Shown here: positions 33,164 to 42,935 of the stretch, piece by piece
Numbering within the stretch: position 1 is the first letter of the stretch
How the letters are laid out: the number at the start of each line of letters is the position of its first letter
NCBI RefSeq assembly: GCF_014926585.1
Contig: NZ_CP045422.1
Location: forward strand, 2,086,501-2,150,500
Reading direction: 5' to 3'
Length of the DNA: 64,000 bases
DNA from: Devosia beringensis
GTDB taxonomy: Bacteria > Pseudomonadota > Alphaproteobacteria > Rhizobiales > Devosiaceae
Notes under the pieces: generated by a model
What the model was told of the DNA's origin: nothing
Database searches by the model: none
The model's input: only the letters and a program-made list of their open reading frames with translations
Made by a program: the position numbers and the translations under genes

Positions 33164-34111
33164 ATGAACAAGGGTAAGGTAACAGTTCTGGGCAGCAATG
33201 GTCATTTCGGCCATGCGGCAATGGTGGCGTTTCGCGATGCCGGGTGGGCAGTGACCGGGCTGGCCCGCAGCAATCGCCGCCCGGTCAGCGGCGCAACAAT
33301 GGTTATCGGCGATGCCAATGACGGCGCCGTGCTGGCGCGGGCCATTGCCGATGCCGATGTGGTGGTACAGGGCCTGCACCTGCCCTATGACCAATGGGGC
33401 AATGGCCGGGCCGAAGCGCAGCTGCAGGGCGTGATCGACGCCATGAACGGCAGGGGCAAGACGCTGCTGTTCCCCGGCACCATCTACAATTACCGCGCCA
33501 GCGACCGCACGGTTTCGCCGGCCACGGCGCAAAGCGCCGAGGCGCCGCGCGGGGAGATCCGCATCCGGCTGGAGGCCATGCTGGCCCGGGCGGCCGCGAC
33601 GCATGGCTTCCAGACCATCATCCTGCGCGGCGGCGACTATTACGGACCGGGTAATCGGGGCGAATGGTTCGAACAGGCCATGCTGGCCAATGTGCAGCGG
33701 GACAAAATCGCCCATCTCGGCGACCTCAAGCTGCGCCACAGCTGGGCCTATCTGCCCGATCTGGGCCGCGCTCTGGTCGTCCTGGCCGAGCAGCGCGCCC
33801 GCCTGGCGCCGTTCGAGAACTTCCACTTTGCCGGCCATTTCGTGTCGCATGGGCAGATGATGGGGGCGATTGCCAGCACGCTGGCCAGGAAGGTCACCGT
33901 CGCGCCGCTGGCCTGGTGGCAGTTGGGCGTCCTCGGCCTGGTGATGCCGATGATGCGCGACATCTATCGCATGCGCTACATCTGGCGCAACGAGATGGAA
34001 CTGGTCGATCCGCGGCTCGATGCCCTGCTCGGCCCCGGTTTCACCACGCCCTTCGAGGTGGCGGTGGCGGCGACCGTGCGCGAACTGGCGCCGGCCCAGG
34101 CGGCTGGCTAG
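33164..34111 (+). CDS. NAD(P)-binding epimerase/dehydratase-like protein
   Basis: Extended or atypical short-chain dehydrogenase of 315 residues. The Rossmann motif is VLGSNGHFGHAAMVAF (8-23). DANDGAVLARAIADADVVV is the NmrA/epimerase-like next block, and RGGDYYGPGNRGEWFEQ and LRHSWAYLPDLGRALVVLAEQ are as in NAD-dependent epimerase family proteins. The YxxxK pair is not clear, so catalysis may differ. GGAG lies 6 nt before the ATG at 33164. It is probably the target of the divergent LysR regulator. Substrate unknown. Confidence 0.82.
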   Translation: MNKGKVTVLGSNGHFGHAAMVAFRDAGWAVTGLARSNRRPVSGATMVIGDANDGAVLARAIADADVVVQGLHLPYDQWGNGRAEAQLQGVIDAMNGRGKTLLFPGTIYNYRASDRTVSPATAQSAEAPRGEIRIRLEAMLARAAATHGFQTIILRGGDYYGPGNRGEWFEQAMLANVQRDKIAHLGDLKLRHSWAYLPDLGRALVVLAEQRARLAPFENFHFAGHFVSHGQMMGAIASTLARKVTVAPLAWWQLGVLGLVMPMMRDIYRMRYIWRNEMELVDPRLDALLGPGFTTPFEVAVAATVRELAPAQAAG

Positions 34112-34971
34112 GACGGCAGGCCGACCGCGCGGCGGATATCGTCGGGCGTCCAGCCATCTGCACGCAGGCTCGCCAGCGATGGCGAGCCTTTGGATTTGGC
34201 GAGCTTTCGGCCGTCATCCCCCAGGATCAGGCGGTGGAAGTGATATATCGGGGTGGGCAGGCCGAGCAGCATCTGCAGCAATATGTGCAGGTCGGTCGCC
34301 GCTTCCATGTCGCGACCGCGCGTCACATGGGTAATGGCCTGGGCCGCGTCATCGACGACGACACTGAGATGATAGCTGGCCGGACTACCCTTGCGCTGCA
34401 GCACCACATCGCCCCAGCGCCCGGGCCGGGCATAGCGGATCTGCGGGCGATCGGTGACCAGCGGGCCCACCACCGAAAAGGTCAGTAGGCCCGCCCGCGC
34501 CTGGGCCGCCTCATTGTCCAGCCGGAACTGCACCGGATCGCCGCGTTGCAGCCGCTCGATCTGTTCGCCGCGGTGCAGGTGGCGACAGGTGCCCGGATAG
34601 AGCGGGGCGCCGTCGGGATCGGTGTGGGTGGCGAGCGCAGCAATCTCGGTGCGGCTGCAAAAGCAGGGATAGAGCAGCTGCTGGTCGCGCAGCGCGTTGC
34701 CGGCCTCGGCATAGGCATCGAGGCGCTCGGACTGCTGCATGACCGGCTTTGGCCAATCAAGACCCAGCCAGGCCAGGTCCTCGTAGATGGCTGCGGTGAA
34801 TTCGGGTTTACAGCGCTCGCTGTCGATGTCTTCGATGCGCAGCAGGGCGGCGCCATCGAGGGCGGTGGCGGCCTGCCACGTGTAAAGCGCCGAAAAGGCG
34901 TGACCGAGATGCAGCCTTCCATTGGGGCTGGGGGCAAAGCGAAGGAGCGGTTTTGAGCGTTTTTGCGACAC
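34108..34971 (-). CDS. gluQRS: Glutamyl-Q tRNA(Asp) synthetase
   Basis: Glutamyl-tRNA synthetase paralogue without an anticodon domain, 287 residues. It activates glutamate and attaches it to queuosine-34 of tRNA(Asp). The HIGH-like motif is FAPSPNGRLHLGHAFSAL (12-29) and the KMSKS-like motif is RKLAKSKGS (about 260-268). The zinc-type cysteines lie in YPCFCSR and CRHLH. It is divergent from the AlkA-like gene. Together with the YhhQ-type gene it suggests that the cell uses queuosine. Confidence 0.93.
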   Translation of the reverse strand: MSQKRSKPLLRFAPSPNGRLHLGHAFSALYTWQAATALDGAALLRIEDIDSERCKPEFTAAIYEDLAWLGLDWPKPVMQQSERLDAYAEAGNALRDQQLLYPCFCSRTEIAALATHTDPDGAPLYPGTCRHLHRGEQIERLQRGDPVQFRLDNEAAQARAGLLTFSVVGPLVTDRPQIRYARPGRWGDVVLQRKGSPASYHLSVVVDDAAQAITHVTRGRDMEAATDLHILLQMLLGLPTPIYHFHRLILGDDGRKLAKSKGSPSLASLRADGWTPDDIRRAVGLPS

Positions 34972-34984
34972 CGGGGTTTTCTAC

Positions 34985-35644
34985 ATGAGCCCTTTGCCGC
35001 CGTCACCGCGTATCGACAGTGCCGAGACGATTGCCGGCCATATCGAGGTGCTGGTGGGCATGGATCGACGCCTGGCGGCCGTGCGCGATTTTGCCGGGCC
35101 CGTCGCGCCGCGCATCAACCCGCCCGGCTTTGCTGGCATGGCCAAGGTGATCACCGGCCAGCAATTGTCGGTCACCAGCGCCGCGGCGATCTGGGGGCGA
35201 TTCGCGCAACTGCCCGGCGCGCTCGATCCGGTGGCCTATCTGACCCTCAGCGAGGAGGCGGTGCGTGCCACGGGATTTTCCGGCGGCAAGTTCCGTACCG
35301 TGCGCGCCATTGCCGAAGCCATGGTGGCTGGCGAACTCGATTTCGATCATCTCGAGACCCTGCCGGCCGGGGACGCCGTGCGCTATCTGATCGCGCACAA
35401 GGGCATCGGGCCGTGGACGGCCGAGGTTTATCTGATGTTCTGCGCCGGCCATCCCGATGTGTTTCCGGCCGGCGATCTGGCTTTGCTCAAGGCGGTGCAG
35501 CACGGGCTCGGGCTTGACGCTCGGCCCGCCATCAAGGACATGATCGGCATTGCTGCCGCCTGGGCGCCCTATCGCTCGGCCGCAGCGCTGTTGTTCTGGC
35601 GCTATTTTGCGGTCATGCGTGACCGGGAAGGAATCCTGTTGTGA
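34985..35644 (+). CDS. AlkA-like DNA-3-methyladenine glycosylase
   Basis: Base-excision repair glycosylase of the HhH-GPD superfamily, 219 residues, removing alkylated bases. The helix-hairpin-helix and catalytic region is YLIAHKGIGPWTAEVYLMFCAGHPDVFPAGDLALLKAV. The aspartate in PAGD is the expected catalytic residue. MAKVITGQQLSVTSAAAIWGRF is typical of the family. The ATG at 34985 is 13 nt from the divergent gluQRS start. Its stop overlaps the GTG start of the hydrolase gene by 4 nt. Confidence 0.92.
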   Translation: MSPLPPSPRIDSAETIAGHIEVLVGMDRRLAAVRDFAGPVAPRINPPGFAGMAKVITGQQLSVTSAAAIWGRFAQLPGALDPVAYLTLSEEAVRATGFSGGKFRTVRAIAEAMVAGELDFDHLETLPAGDAVRYLIAHKGIGPWTAEVYLMFCAGHPDVFPAGDLALLKAVQHGLGLDARPAIKDMIGIAAAWAPYRSAAALLFWRYFAVMRDREGILL

Positions 35645-36300
35645 CCAAGCTGTCCGGCCCCATGCTGCTGCCCGCCTCGGGGACCCAGCCCAAGCAGGCT
35701 GTGGTGCTGCTGCATGGCTATGGCAGCGATGGCAATGACCTGATCGGGCTGGTGCCCTATTGGCGCGATACGCTGCCCGATGCCCTGTTCGTGGCGCCCA
35801 ACGGGCCAGCGCCCTGCGACGGCTTTGGCGAGGGCTATCAGTGGTTCGAGGTCGACTTTGCCGGGGACCGGCTGGCGTCGCGCCAGACCGGGGTGCTCCA
35901 GGCGCGGCCGATCCTTGAGCAATTTTTCAACGACATGTGGGCACAGACGGGGATCCTGCCGCAGGATACGCTGCTGGTCGGCTTCAGCCAGGGCGCCATG
36001 ATGGCGCTGCATGTCGGGCTGGCATTGCCGCAGTCGCTGATGGGCATTGTCGCCTTTGCCGGCGCCCTGCTGCCACCCGAAGGCTTCGGGACGGCCAGCG
36101 CCGGCAAGCCGCCGATCTGCCTGGTGCATGGCGATGCCGATACCGTGGTCGATCCGGAGCGCAGCGCGGATGCGGCGCAGGCGCTGGAAGCCGCCGGCTA
36201 TGACGTGGCCTACCATGTCAGTCCCGGCGCGGGGCATACCATTGCCCCCGACGGGCTGGAATTTGCCAGCACTTTCATCGCCCGCGTTGCCGCAAAATAA
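35641..36300 (+). CDS. Phospholipase/carboxylesterase (alpha/beta hydrolase, YpfH-like)
   Basis: Serine hydrolase of 219 residues. VVLLHGYGSDGNDLIGL gives the oxyanion loop, the nucleophile elbow is GFSQGAMMAL near residue 117, the acid lies in [11 protein letters not shown], and the histidine in GAGHTI. The abhydrolase_2 family includes acyl-protein thioesterases and carboxylesterases; the true substrate is unknown. The GTG at 35641 has GGAAGGA upstream and overlaps the glycosylase stop (GTGA), so the two are co-translated. Confidence 0.9.
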   Translation: MTKLSGPMLLPASGTQPKQAVVLLHGYGSDGNDLIGLVPYWRDTLPDALFVAPNGPAPCDGFGEGYQWFEVDFAGDRLASRQTGVLQARPILEQFFNDMWAQTGILPQDTLLVGFSQGAMMALHVGLALPQSLMGIVAFAGALLPPEGFGTASAGKPPICLVHGDADTVVDPERSADAAQALEAAGYDVAYHVSPGAGHTIAPDGLEFASTFIARVAAK

Positions 36301-36389
36301 GCTCTGTCCCCCCGCTTCACAGGGCTGACACAAAGGGCCTAGTATAAGGGGGATATGGACTTACTCGATTCCCTTTCCGGGAGACTCTA

Positions 36390-36947
36390 GTGACCATCCA
36401 CGTGTCGCCTGAGGCCTGTCCCGCTCTGGTGTTGAACGCCGATTTCCGGCCGCTCAGCTATTACCCGTTGTCGCTCTGGTCCTGGCAGGACGCGATCAAG
36501 GCCGTGTGCCTGGATCGGGTCAATATCGTCAGCCAATACGACACGGTCATCCACTCGCCCAGCTTCGAGATGCGGCTGCCCAGCGTGGTGTCGCTGCGCG
36601 ATTATATCAAGCCGGCGCGCAATCCCGCCTTTACCCGCTTCAACGTCTTCCTGCGCGATCGCTTCACCTGCCAATATTGCGGCACGCGCGACGACCTGAC
36701 CTTCGACCACGTCATTCCCCGGTCCAAGGGTGGCCAGACCACCTGGGAAAACGTCGTGGCGGCCTGCGCGCCGTGCAATCTCAAAAAAGCCAATCGGATG
36801 CCCAGCGAGATCAAGATGTTCCCGCATCAGGCGCCCTATCATCCCACGGTGCATGACCTGCACAATAATGGCCGGGCCTTCCCGCCCAATCATTTGCACC
36901 AGAGCTGGCTGGATTATCTCTACTGGGATATCGAGCTCGAGCCCTAG
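36390..36947 (+). CDS. HNH endonuclease family protein
   Basis: A 185-residue protein. The HNH core is CQYCGTRDDLTFDHVIPRSKGGQTTWENVVAACAPCNLKKANR (about 90-132), with two CxxC pairs for zinc and the catalytic His in FDHVIP. It is the common stand-alone alphaproteobacterial form, probably a chromosomal nuclease of unknown role rather than a toxin. The start is the GTG at 36390 with GGGAGA upstream. It is followed by the parDE operator after 23 nt. Confidence 0.88.
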   Translation: MTIHVSPEACPALVLNADFRPLSYYPLSLWSWQDAIKAVCLDRVNIVSQYDTVIHSPSFEMRLPSVVSLRDYIKPARNPAFTRFNVFLRDRFTCQYCGTRDDLTFDHVIPRSKGGQTTWENVVAACAPCNLKKANRMPSEIKMFPHQAPYHPTVHDLHNNGRAFPPNHLHQSWLDYLYWDIELEP

Positions 36948-36970
36948 GTCCAGCCTCTTGCCGGTAACGC

Positions 36971-36991
36971 GACCAATAACTATTATTGGTC
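36971..36991. promoter_or_regulatory. Perfect palindromic operator upstream of parDE
   Basis: GACCAATAA and TTATTGGTC, each 9 nt, around CTA, form a perfect inverted repeat 23 nt before the parD start. The position fits autoregulation by the ParD-ParE complex. Confidence 0.65.
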
Positions 36992-37014
36992 ACAGGCAAG
37001 TGGAGCATCCCATC

Positions 37015-37266
37015 ATGGCGATCAGTGCAGAACTGGGCGAGGCCCTCGAACAGGCGGTCAGCGACCTCGTCGCCACCGGCCGCTACAATTCCAAGAGCGA
37101 AGTGCTGCGCGAAGGCGTGCGCCTGGTGCAGGAGCGCGAGGCGCGGTTCCAGGAGCTCGATGCAAGTTTGAAGCTTGCTGCAGCGGAGGCCGATGCGGTC
37201 GGGTGGCTGTCAGAAGAAGACGTATTCAGCGAGCTGGAGGCTCGCTACGCCGACAAGCGTGACTGA
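37015..37266 (+). CDS. parD: Type II antitoxin, ParD family
   Basis: Ribbon-helix-helix antitoxin of 83 residues: AISAELGEALEQAVSDLVATGRYNSKSEVLREGVRLVQERE is the DNA-binding ParD/CopG N-terminus, and the acidic C-terminus should wrap the toxin. It neutralises ParE and represses the operon through the palindrome just upstream. The ATG at 37015 is chosen as the start of the conserved domain. Its stop overlaps the parE start (TGATG). Confidence 0.92.
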   Translation: MAISAELGEALEQAVSDLVATGRYNSKSEVLREGVRLVQEREARFQELDASLKLAAAEADAVGWLSEEDVFSELEARYADKRD

Positions 37267-37550
37267 TGCGCGTCGTTTACGCTCCGGCTTCCCTGCGGGA
37301 CCTGGCCGAAATCGGCGACTATATTGCCTTTGATAGTCGCGGGCGCGCCCGGACATTCGTGGTCGAACTGCGCGCTGCCTGTCGTTCACTGGCTGCCGAC
37401 AGTCGTCGCTACCCATATCAGCAGGAATTGACAGACATCCGGCGCATGCCCGTCGGCAATTGCCTCGTCCTCTATCGGGTACTGGAGGACAGCGTGCGGA
37501 TCATTCGCGTCATCCATGCCGCGAGGGATATTGGCAGCCTGACGCTCTAA
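37266..37550 (+). CDS. parE: Type II toxin, RelE/ParE family
   Basis: A 94-residue toxin with the ParE fold: VVYAPASLRDLAEIGDYIAFDS at the start, RRYPYQQELTDIRRMPVGNCLVLYRVLEDSVRIIRVIHAARD at the end. ParE toxins poison DNA gyrase; the target here is inferred from the family. It is translationally coupled to parD. No truncation or frameshift is visible, so the module looks intact. It ends 2 nt from the convergent dsbB stop. Confidence 0.92.
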   Translation: MRVVYAPASLRDLAEIGDYIAFDSRGRARTFVVELRAACRSLAADSRRYPYQQELTDIRRMPVGNCLVLYRVLEDSVRIIRVIHAARDIGSLTL

Positions 37551-37552
37551 CG

Positions 37553-38062
37553 TCAGCCCCTTTTGTGCCGCCGTGCCTGGGCCCAGATCGACAGGCCCAA
37601 CAGTGCCACGATGGCCAGCGAGATCAGTGCATTATAGCCGGCCAGGGAAATCCCGAGAAAGCGGAACTGCACCACGTCGCAGCCGATGACCGGCTCCATG
37701 CTGCTCAGCGCGTCGAAACTCATGGCCTCGCCAATGCCGGTACAGGCGGTGGGTCCGGGCCAGAAGCCCCATTCGACGCCGGCATGGTAGGCGCCCATAT
37801 AGATGCCCCAGGCGAAGATCGCGGTGACGATGGCCATGGCGATGTACCAGACCATCAGCGGCAGGCGGTTCCAGGTGATCAGCACCGCGGCCAGCAGCGG
37901 CAGGCCATAATAATAGGCCATGCGCTGCTCGAGGCAGAGCTCGCAGGGGTAAAGCCCGCCAATGATCTGGCTGCCCCAGGCAGCAGCGATGGTGGCCAGG
38001 CCCAGCACGAAGGCGAGGCCGGCCGCTTTCTTGTCGAGCGGGCGAAAAATCGAGGCGGGCAT
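37553..38062 (-). CDS. dsbB: Disulfide bond formation protein B
   Basis: Inner-membrane quinone reductase that reoxidises DsbA, 169 residues with four membrane helices. The first periplasmic pair is CELC in GLYPCELCLEQRMAYY (about 38-53). The second pair comes from ACTGIGEA and VIGCDVV (about 113 and 133). QR in LEQRMAYY matches the quinone-contact arginine. The ATG at 38062 is used. It is convergent with parE. No dsbA is in the window. Confidence 0.92.
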   Translation of the reverse strand: MPASIFRPLDKKAAGLAFVLGLATIAAAWGSQIIGGLYPCELCLEQRMAYYYGLPLLAAVLITWNRLPLMVWYIAMAIVTAIFAWGIYMGAYHAGVEWGFWPGPTACTGIGEAMSFDALSSMEPVIGCDVVQFRFLGISLAGYNALISLAIVALLGLSIWAQARRHKRG

Positions 38063-38140
38063 GGAGGAGCTTTCAGGGTGACGCTTGGACAGTGCTTAGC
38101 CTGCCGTTTTCAGCATGGCCAGAGAACAACAGGTTTTTGA

Positions 38141-38974
38141 TCAGTCGCCCGGCAAAGCGAGGCCCATGGCTTGGCGCAGGGCGATGGCATTGGCGGGGGC
38201 ATGCAGTTTGTCCTCATGCACGAAATAGGCAAAGACATCGGTGCCGGCAGCGGTCCAGCCGGCAATGGTCTTGGCCCAGTCGGCAATATCGGCCGGTTCA
38301 TAGCCGGTCGCATCGGCGCGGGCAGGGCCCTGCAGCCGGCAATAGGCAAAATCGGCGGTGAGGTCGCGTTGCGGGCTCTGCACCGTGTCCGCGATGACGC
38401 GCGCCACATTGTGCCGGGCCAGCAGGGCGTTGACGGCCGGATCGTCAAAGCTGGGATGGCGCAGTTCGATGGCGTGGCGCAGCGGACCAATATTGTTGAT
38501 GTCCAGAAACGGTTCGCTCTTGAGCCGCGCATCGGCCTTGCCGGCCAGGGCCAGATAGTCGGCGGGGGTCCTGGGCAGCAGGGCCACAAAGGTCCCGAGC
38601 ACGTCGGCGTCAAAGGCCAGGTTGGGCGGCAGTTGCCAGACGAAAGGCCCCAGCTTGGCGCCCAGTGCCAGCGGGCCGGAGGCAAAGAAGTTGGCGAGTT
38701 CGACCTCGCAGTTCCTGAGCCGCTTGATATGGGTGACCAGTTGCGGGCCCTTGACGGCAAAGACAAAACCATCCCCGGCCTCGTCGGCCCATTTGGCAAA
38801 GCTGGCCGGCTTCTGGTTGGCGCGGAAGGTGGCGTTGATCTCGATGCTGGACAGGCGCGAGCTGGCAAAGGCCAGTTCGTTCTTCTGCACCAGGCCGTCG
38901 GGATAGAACGTGCCGCGCCAGGCCGCAAAGACCCAGCCGGCCGTGCCGGTGCGCGCGATACCCTGACGACCCAT
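38141..38974 (-). CDS. DUF72 domain-containing protein (YecE-like)
   Basis: TIM-barrel protein of unknown function, 277 residues. The family pattern is RTGTAGWVFAAWRGTFYPDGL, SSIEINATFRANQKPASFAKWADEAGDGFVFAVKGPQLVTH, FVWQLPPNLAFD and HAIELRHPSF, and it ends with a region containing VFAYFVHEDKLHAPANAIALR. GGAGGG precedes two adjacent ATGs; the one at 38974 has the better 6-nt spacing. It stands alone between dsbB and the sugar locus. Confidence 0.9.
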   Translation of the reverse strand: MGRQGIARTGTAGWVFAAWRGTFYPDGLVQKNELAFASSRLSSIEINATFRANQKPASFAKWADEAGDGFVFAVKGPQLVTHIKRLRNCEVELANFFASGPLALGAKLGPFVWQLPPNLAFDADVLGTFVALLPRTPADYLALAGKADARLKSEPFLDINNIGPLRHAIELRHPSFDDPAVNALLARHNVARVIADTVQSPQRDLTADFAYCRLQGPARADATGYEPADIADWAKTIAGWTAAGTDVFAYFVHEDKLHAPANAIALRQAMGLALPGD

Positions 38975-39129
38975 CATCGACCCTCCGTCGCCCGGGCAGT
39001 GCCCGGGATATTGACGACCGCCGCGCCGGTCCGGCAGCCGCGATCGCCGCATCCCCAAACTGCTCTATTTCGCGCGATGTTTCCATCGTTTCGTCCAAGC
39101 GCCGCCTGGCGGTGTGGCAGGGCGGTGCC

Positions 39130-41043
39130 TCAGCCCTGTTGCTCTGGCACCCAGACCATCATGGAGCCCTGGCCCCGGTTGGACCACAAGTAATAGGGTA
39201 TGGCGGTCAGCTTGGCCGGCGTCTCCTGCGGCGGGGTGGTGCGGTAGAGCGTCTGCCAGTCATGCTCGTCAATGGCGGCGGCCTGGGCGGTGAGCACAAC
39301 GATGCCGTCAAACAGGTCCGCCCGCGTCTCGGCCATGAGCTCGGCCTTGCGGGGCAACTTGAGCCGCTGCACCCTCCCGCCGGGATTGTCGACTTCCTCG
39401 AGACAATAGACCAGCGGACCGCGCTTGAGCGCCACGCGGCCGGCATCCATGATCACGCCGGGATGGGCATAGAGCCGCACCGGCGGCATGGGCAGGTCCA
39501 GGGTCACCACATCGCCGGCGAACCAGTCGCGATGGATGGTGAGGTAACCATTGACCGCCTCGGCGATGTCGACAGAAACACCATTGACCGCAACCTTGGC
39601 GCCCCGGCTCCATCCGGGAATGCGCAGCTTGAGGTCAAACGTGGTCGGCACCACCGGTTCGACCTCGATGCGGATGTCCCCGCTCCAGGGATAGGTCGAG
39701 ATTTCGCGCAGGCCCACCATGGTGCCGGCAATCTCGACCTCGGTGTCAATGCCGCCATAGAGGTGGAAGGCCACCCCGTCTGCTGCGGTCGAGAGGAAAT
39801 AGCCGCCCACCGAGGCCACCAGCCGGCTGACATTCATGGTGCAGCAGGGGCAGGTATGCCAGTCCCAGCGGGTCGGCGTGCCGTCGCTTTCAAGCGGATT
39901 GGCGTAGAAATAATGTTCGCCGTCGCGGCTGAGACCGCTGAGGGCGCCGTTGAACATGGCGAGCTCGAGTATGTCGGCATATTTGCCGTCGAGATCGAGA
40001 TGCAGCATGCGCTGCGCCCAGAAGATCAGCGCCACCGAGGCGCAGGTTTCCGCATAGGCGGTCTGGTTGGGCAGGTCGAAATCATGGGTGAAGCCCTCGT
40101 TCTGCGCCGAGGGGCCAAGGCCCGCCGTCACATACATCTTGGTTTCCATCACGTCGTCCCACAGCACTTCGCAGGCGTGCTTGAGGCCGGCATCGTCGAG
40201 CTCGGCGGCGAGGTCGGCCATGGCGGTATAGAGATACATGGCGCGCACGGCGTGGCCGACGACCTTGTCCTGCTCGCGCACCGGCTTGTGGCTCTGCGAA
40301 TATTCGTAATTGGCGAAGACATAGGGCTGCCGGCTGTCGCCGCCCTCGCGCTTTTCGCGTTCGACATCGAAATAGTGCGGCGGCTGCCTTCCGCGCTCGT
40401 TGATGAGGTAGGCGGCAAAGTCCAGGTGCTTCTTCTCGCCGGTGAGATAATAGAGCTTCATCAGCGCCAGCTCGATTTCCTCATGCCCGTCATAGCCGCG
40501 GCGCTGGTTCGGCCCGGTGCCGAAACTGGCATAGATGTGCTCGAGATAGCGCTCCATGATGTCGAGGAAGCGCCTTCGGCCGGTCACCTGGAAATAGGCG
40601 ACGGCGCCCTCGAGCAGGTGGCCGGCATTATACATTTCGTGGTTGTCGCGCAGATTGGTCCAGCGCTTGTCCGGCTCGTGGCCGAGATACCAGCAGTTGA
40701 GATAGCCATCGTCAGCCTGGGCTTTCTCGAGATCGTCGATCGCGGCCTCGATCTTGGCTTCGATATCGGTATTGCGGCGATGGGCCAGGGCATAGCTGGC
40801 CGCCTCGATCCACTTGCCGACATCGCTGTCCCAGAACACCTGGACGGTAAAGCCATTGGCATGGCGCGGAAAGCGCAGGGGCGGCGGCGGATCGGGGAGT
40901 TTGAGGGAATCGAGGATGCCGTATTCGCCCAGCTTGCGGTGCTGGCTGGGGACGGTGCGGTCGAGCACGGTGTCGAGGCGCTCGTGCCAGAACTGGCCCT
41001 CGAGCTTGACCTGGGGGAATGGCACGGCAGTGTAGCGGGACAT
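39130..41043 (-). CDS. Glycoside hydrolase family 127 (beta-L-arabinofuranosidase)
   Basis: Cytosolic exo-hydrolase of 637 residues with no signal peptide. In the family prototype HypBA1 a zinc held by one Glu and three Cys sits at the active site and one Cys is the nucleophile. The equivalents here are Glu332 and Cys334 in AETCASVA and Cys400/Cys401 in HTCPCCTMNVSR. NTDIEAKIEAAIDDLEKAQADDGYLN and HEMYNAGHLLEGAVAYFQVTG mark the alpha/alpha barrel. It cleaves beta-L-arabinofuranosyl units such as those on plant hydroxyproline-rich glycoproteins. Last gene of the transport operon, 9 nt after the ATPase stop. Confidence 0.92.
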   Translation of the reverse strand: MSRYTAVPFPQVKLEGQFWHERLDTVLDRTVPSQHRKLGEYGILDSLKLPDPPPPLRFPRHANGFTVQVFWDSDVGKWIEAASYALAHRRNTDIEAKIEAAIDDLEKAQADDGYLNCWYLGHEPDKRWTNLRDNHEMYNAGHLLEGAVAYFQVTGRRRFLDIMERYLEHIYASFGTGPNQRRGYDGHEEIELALMKLYYLTGEKKHLDFAAYLINERGRQPPHYFDVEREKREGGDSRQPYVFANYEYSQSHKPVREQDKVVGHAVRAMYLYTAMADLAAELDDAGLKHACEVLWDDVMETKMYVTAGLGPSAQNEGFTHDFDLPNQTAYAETCASVALIFWAQRMLHLDLDGKYADILELAMFNGALSGLSRDGEHYFYANPLESDGTPTRWDWHTCPCCTMNVSRLVASVGGYFLSTAADGVAFHLYGGIDTEVEIAGTMVGLREISTYPWSGDIRIEVEPVVPTTFDLKLRIPGWSRGAKVAVNGVSVDIAEAVNGYLTIHRDWFAGDVVTLDLPMPPVRLYAHPGVIMDAGRVALKRGPLVYCLEEVDNPGGRVQRLKLPRKAELMAETRADLFDGIVVLTAQAAAIDEHDWQTLYRTTPPQETPAKLTAIPYYLWSNRGQGSMMVWVPEQQG

Positions 41044-41052
41044 GACAGTTCC

Positions 41053-42107
<1,055 letters not shown>

Positions 42108-42111
<4 letters not shown>

Positions 42112-42935
42112 TTGAGGGCTCCCGAGGTGAGGCCGGATACGATGCGGCGCTGCAGGATGACAAAGGCGACAAGGATCGGCGTCACATAGATGGCCGAATA
42201 GGCCATGATGGCGCTCCAGTCGGTGGAGTTGGGGCCAAGAAAGCCGGAGAGACCAACGCTGGCCGGCTGCAAAGCAGGGCTCTGGATGATCGACTTGGAG
42301 TAGATATATTCGCCAAAGGCGCTCATGAAGGTGAGGATGGCGCAGACCAGGATGCCGTTGCGGGCCAAAGGCAGCACGATGAAGAAGAAGGCGCCGACGC
42401 GCGAATTGCCGTCCACCAAAGCGGCCTCTTCAAGTTCGCGCGGCACGCTCATGAAGGTGGCGCGGACCAGCACCACGAAGAAGGGCATGGCCTTGGCCGC
42501 CGCCGCCAGCACGACCGCTGTGCGCGGATAGCTGAGCAGGCCGACCTGGTTGAACCCGACAAAGAGCGGCGTGATCATCACCGATGCCGGCAGCACCTGC
42601 AGCATCAGCACGAAGAACAGGCCGACATCGATCCAGTTGTTGCGATAGCGGGCCAGCACATAGGCGCAGCCGGTGCCCAGCACCACGGTAATGGCGGTGA
42701 CGCCGCTGGCGATCAGCACCGAGTTCCACAGATAGGTGGGCATGGCGCGCCGGGCCCAGACCTCGGGATAGATGCCCGGATTGGGATTGTTGGGCCAGAA
42801 GGTGGGCGGATTGGCGAACATTTCCGAGCCGGTTTTGAGGCTGGTGACATACATCCAGTAGAGCGGGAACAGGTAGACCGCGGCCAGCGCCAGGGCGACG
42901 GTGAGCAGGATCCAGGGCGTATAGGTCCGGGTCAT
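42108..42935 (-). CDS. Sugar ABC transporter permease (MalG type)
   Basis: CUT1 inner-membrane subunit of 275 residues with six helices. The first is about 12-33 (LLTVALALAAVYLFPLYWMYVTSL). The EAA loop that docks the ATPase is VPRELEEAALVDGNSRVGAFFFIVLPLARNG. It overlaps its neighbours on both sides by 4 nt (ATGA), so translation is coupled through the operon. Confidence 0.95.
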
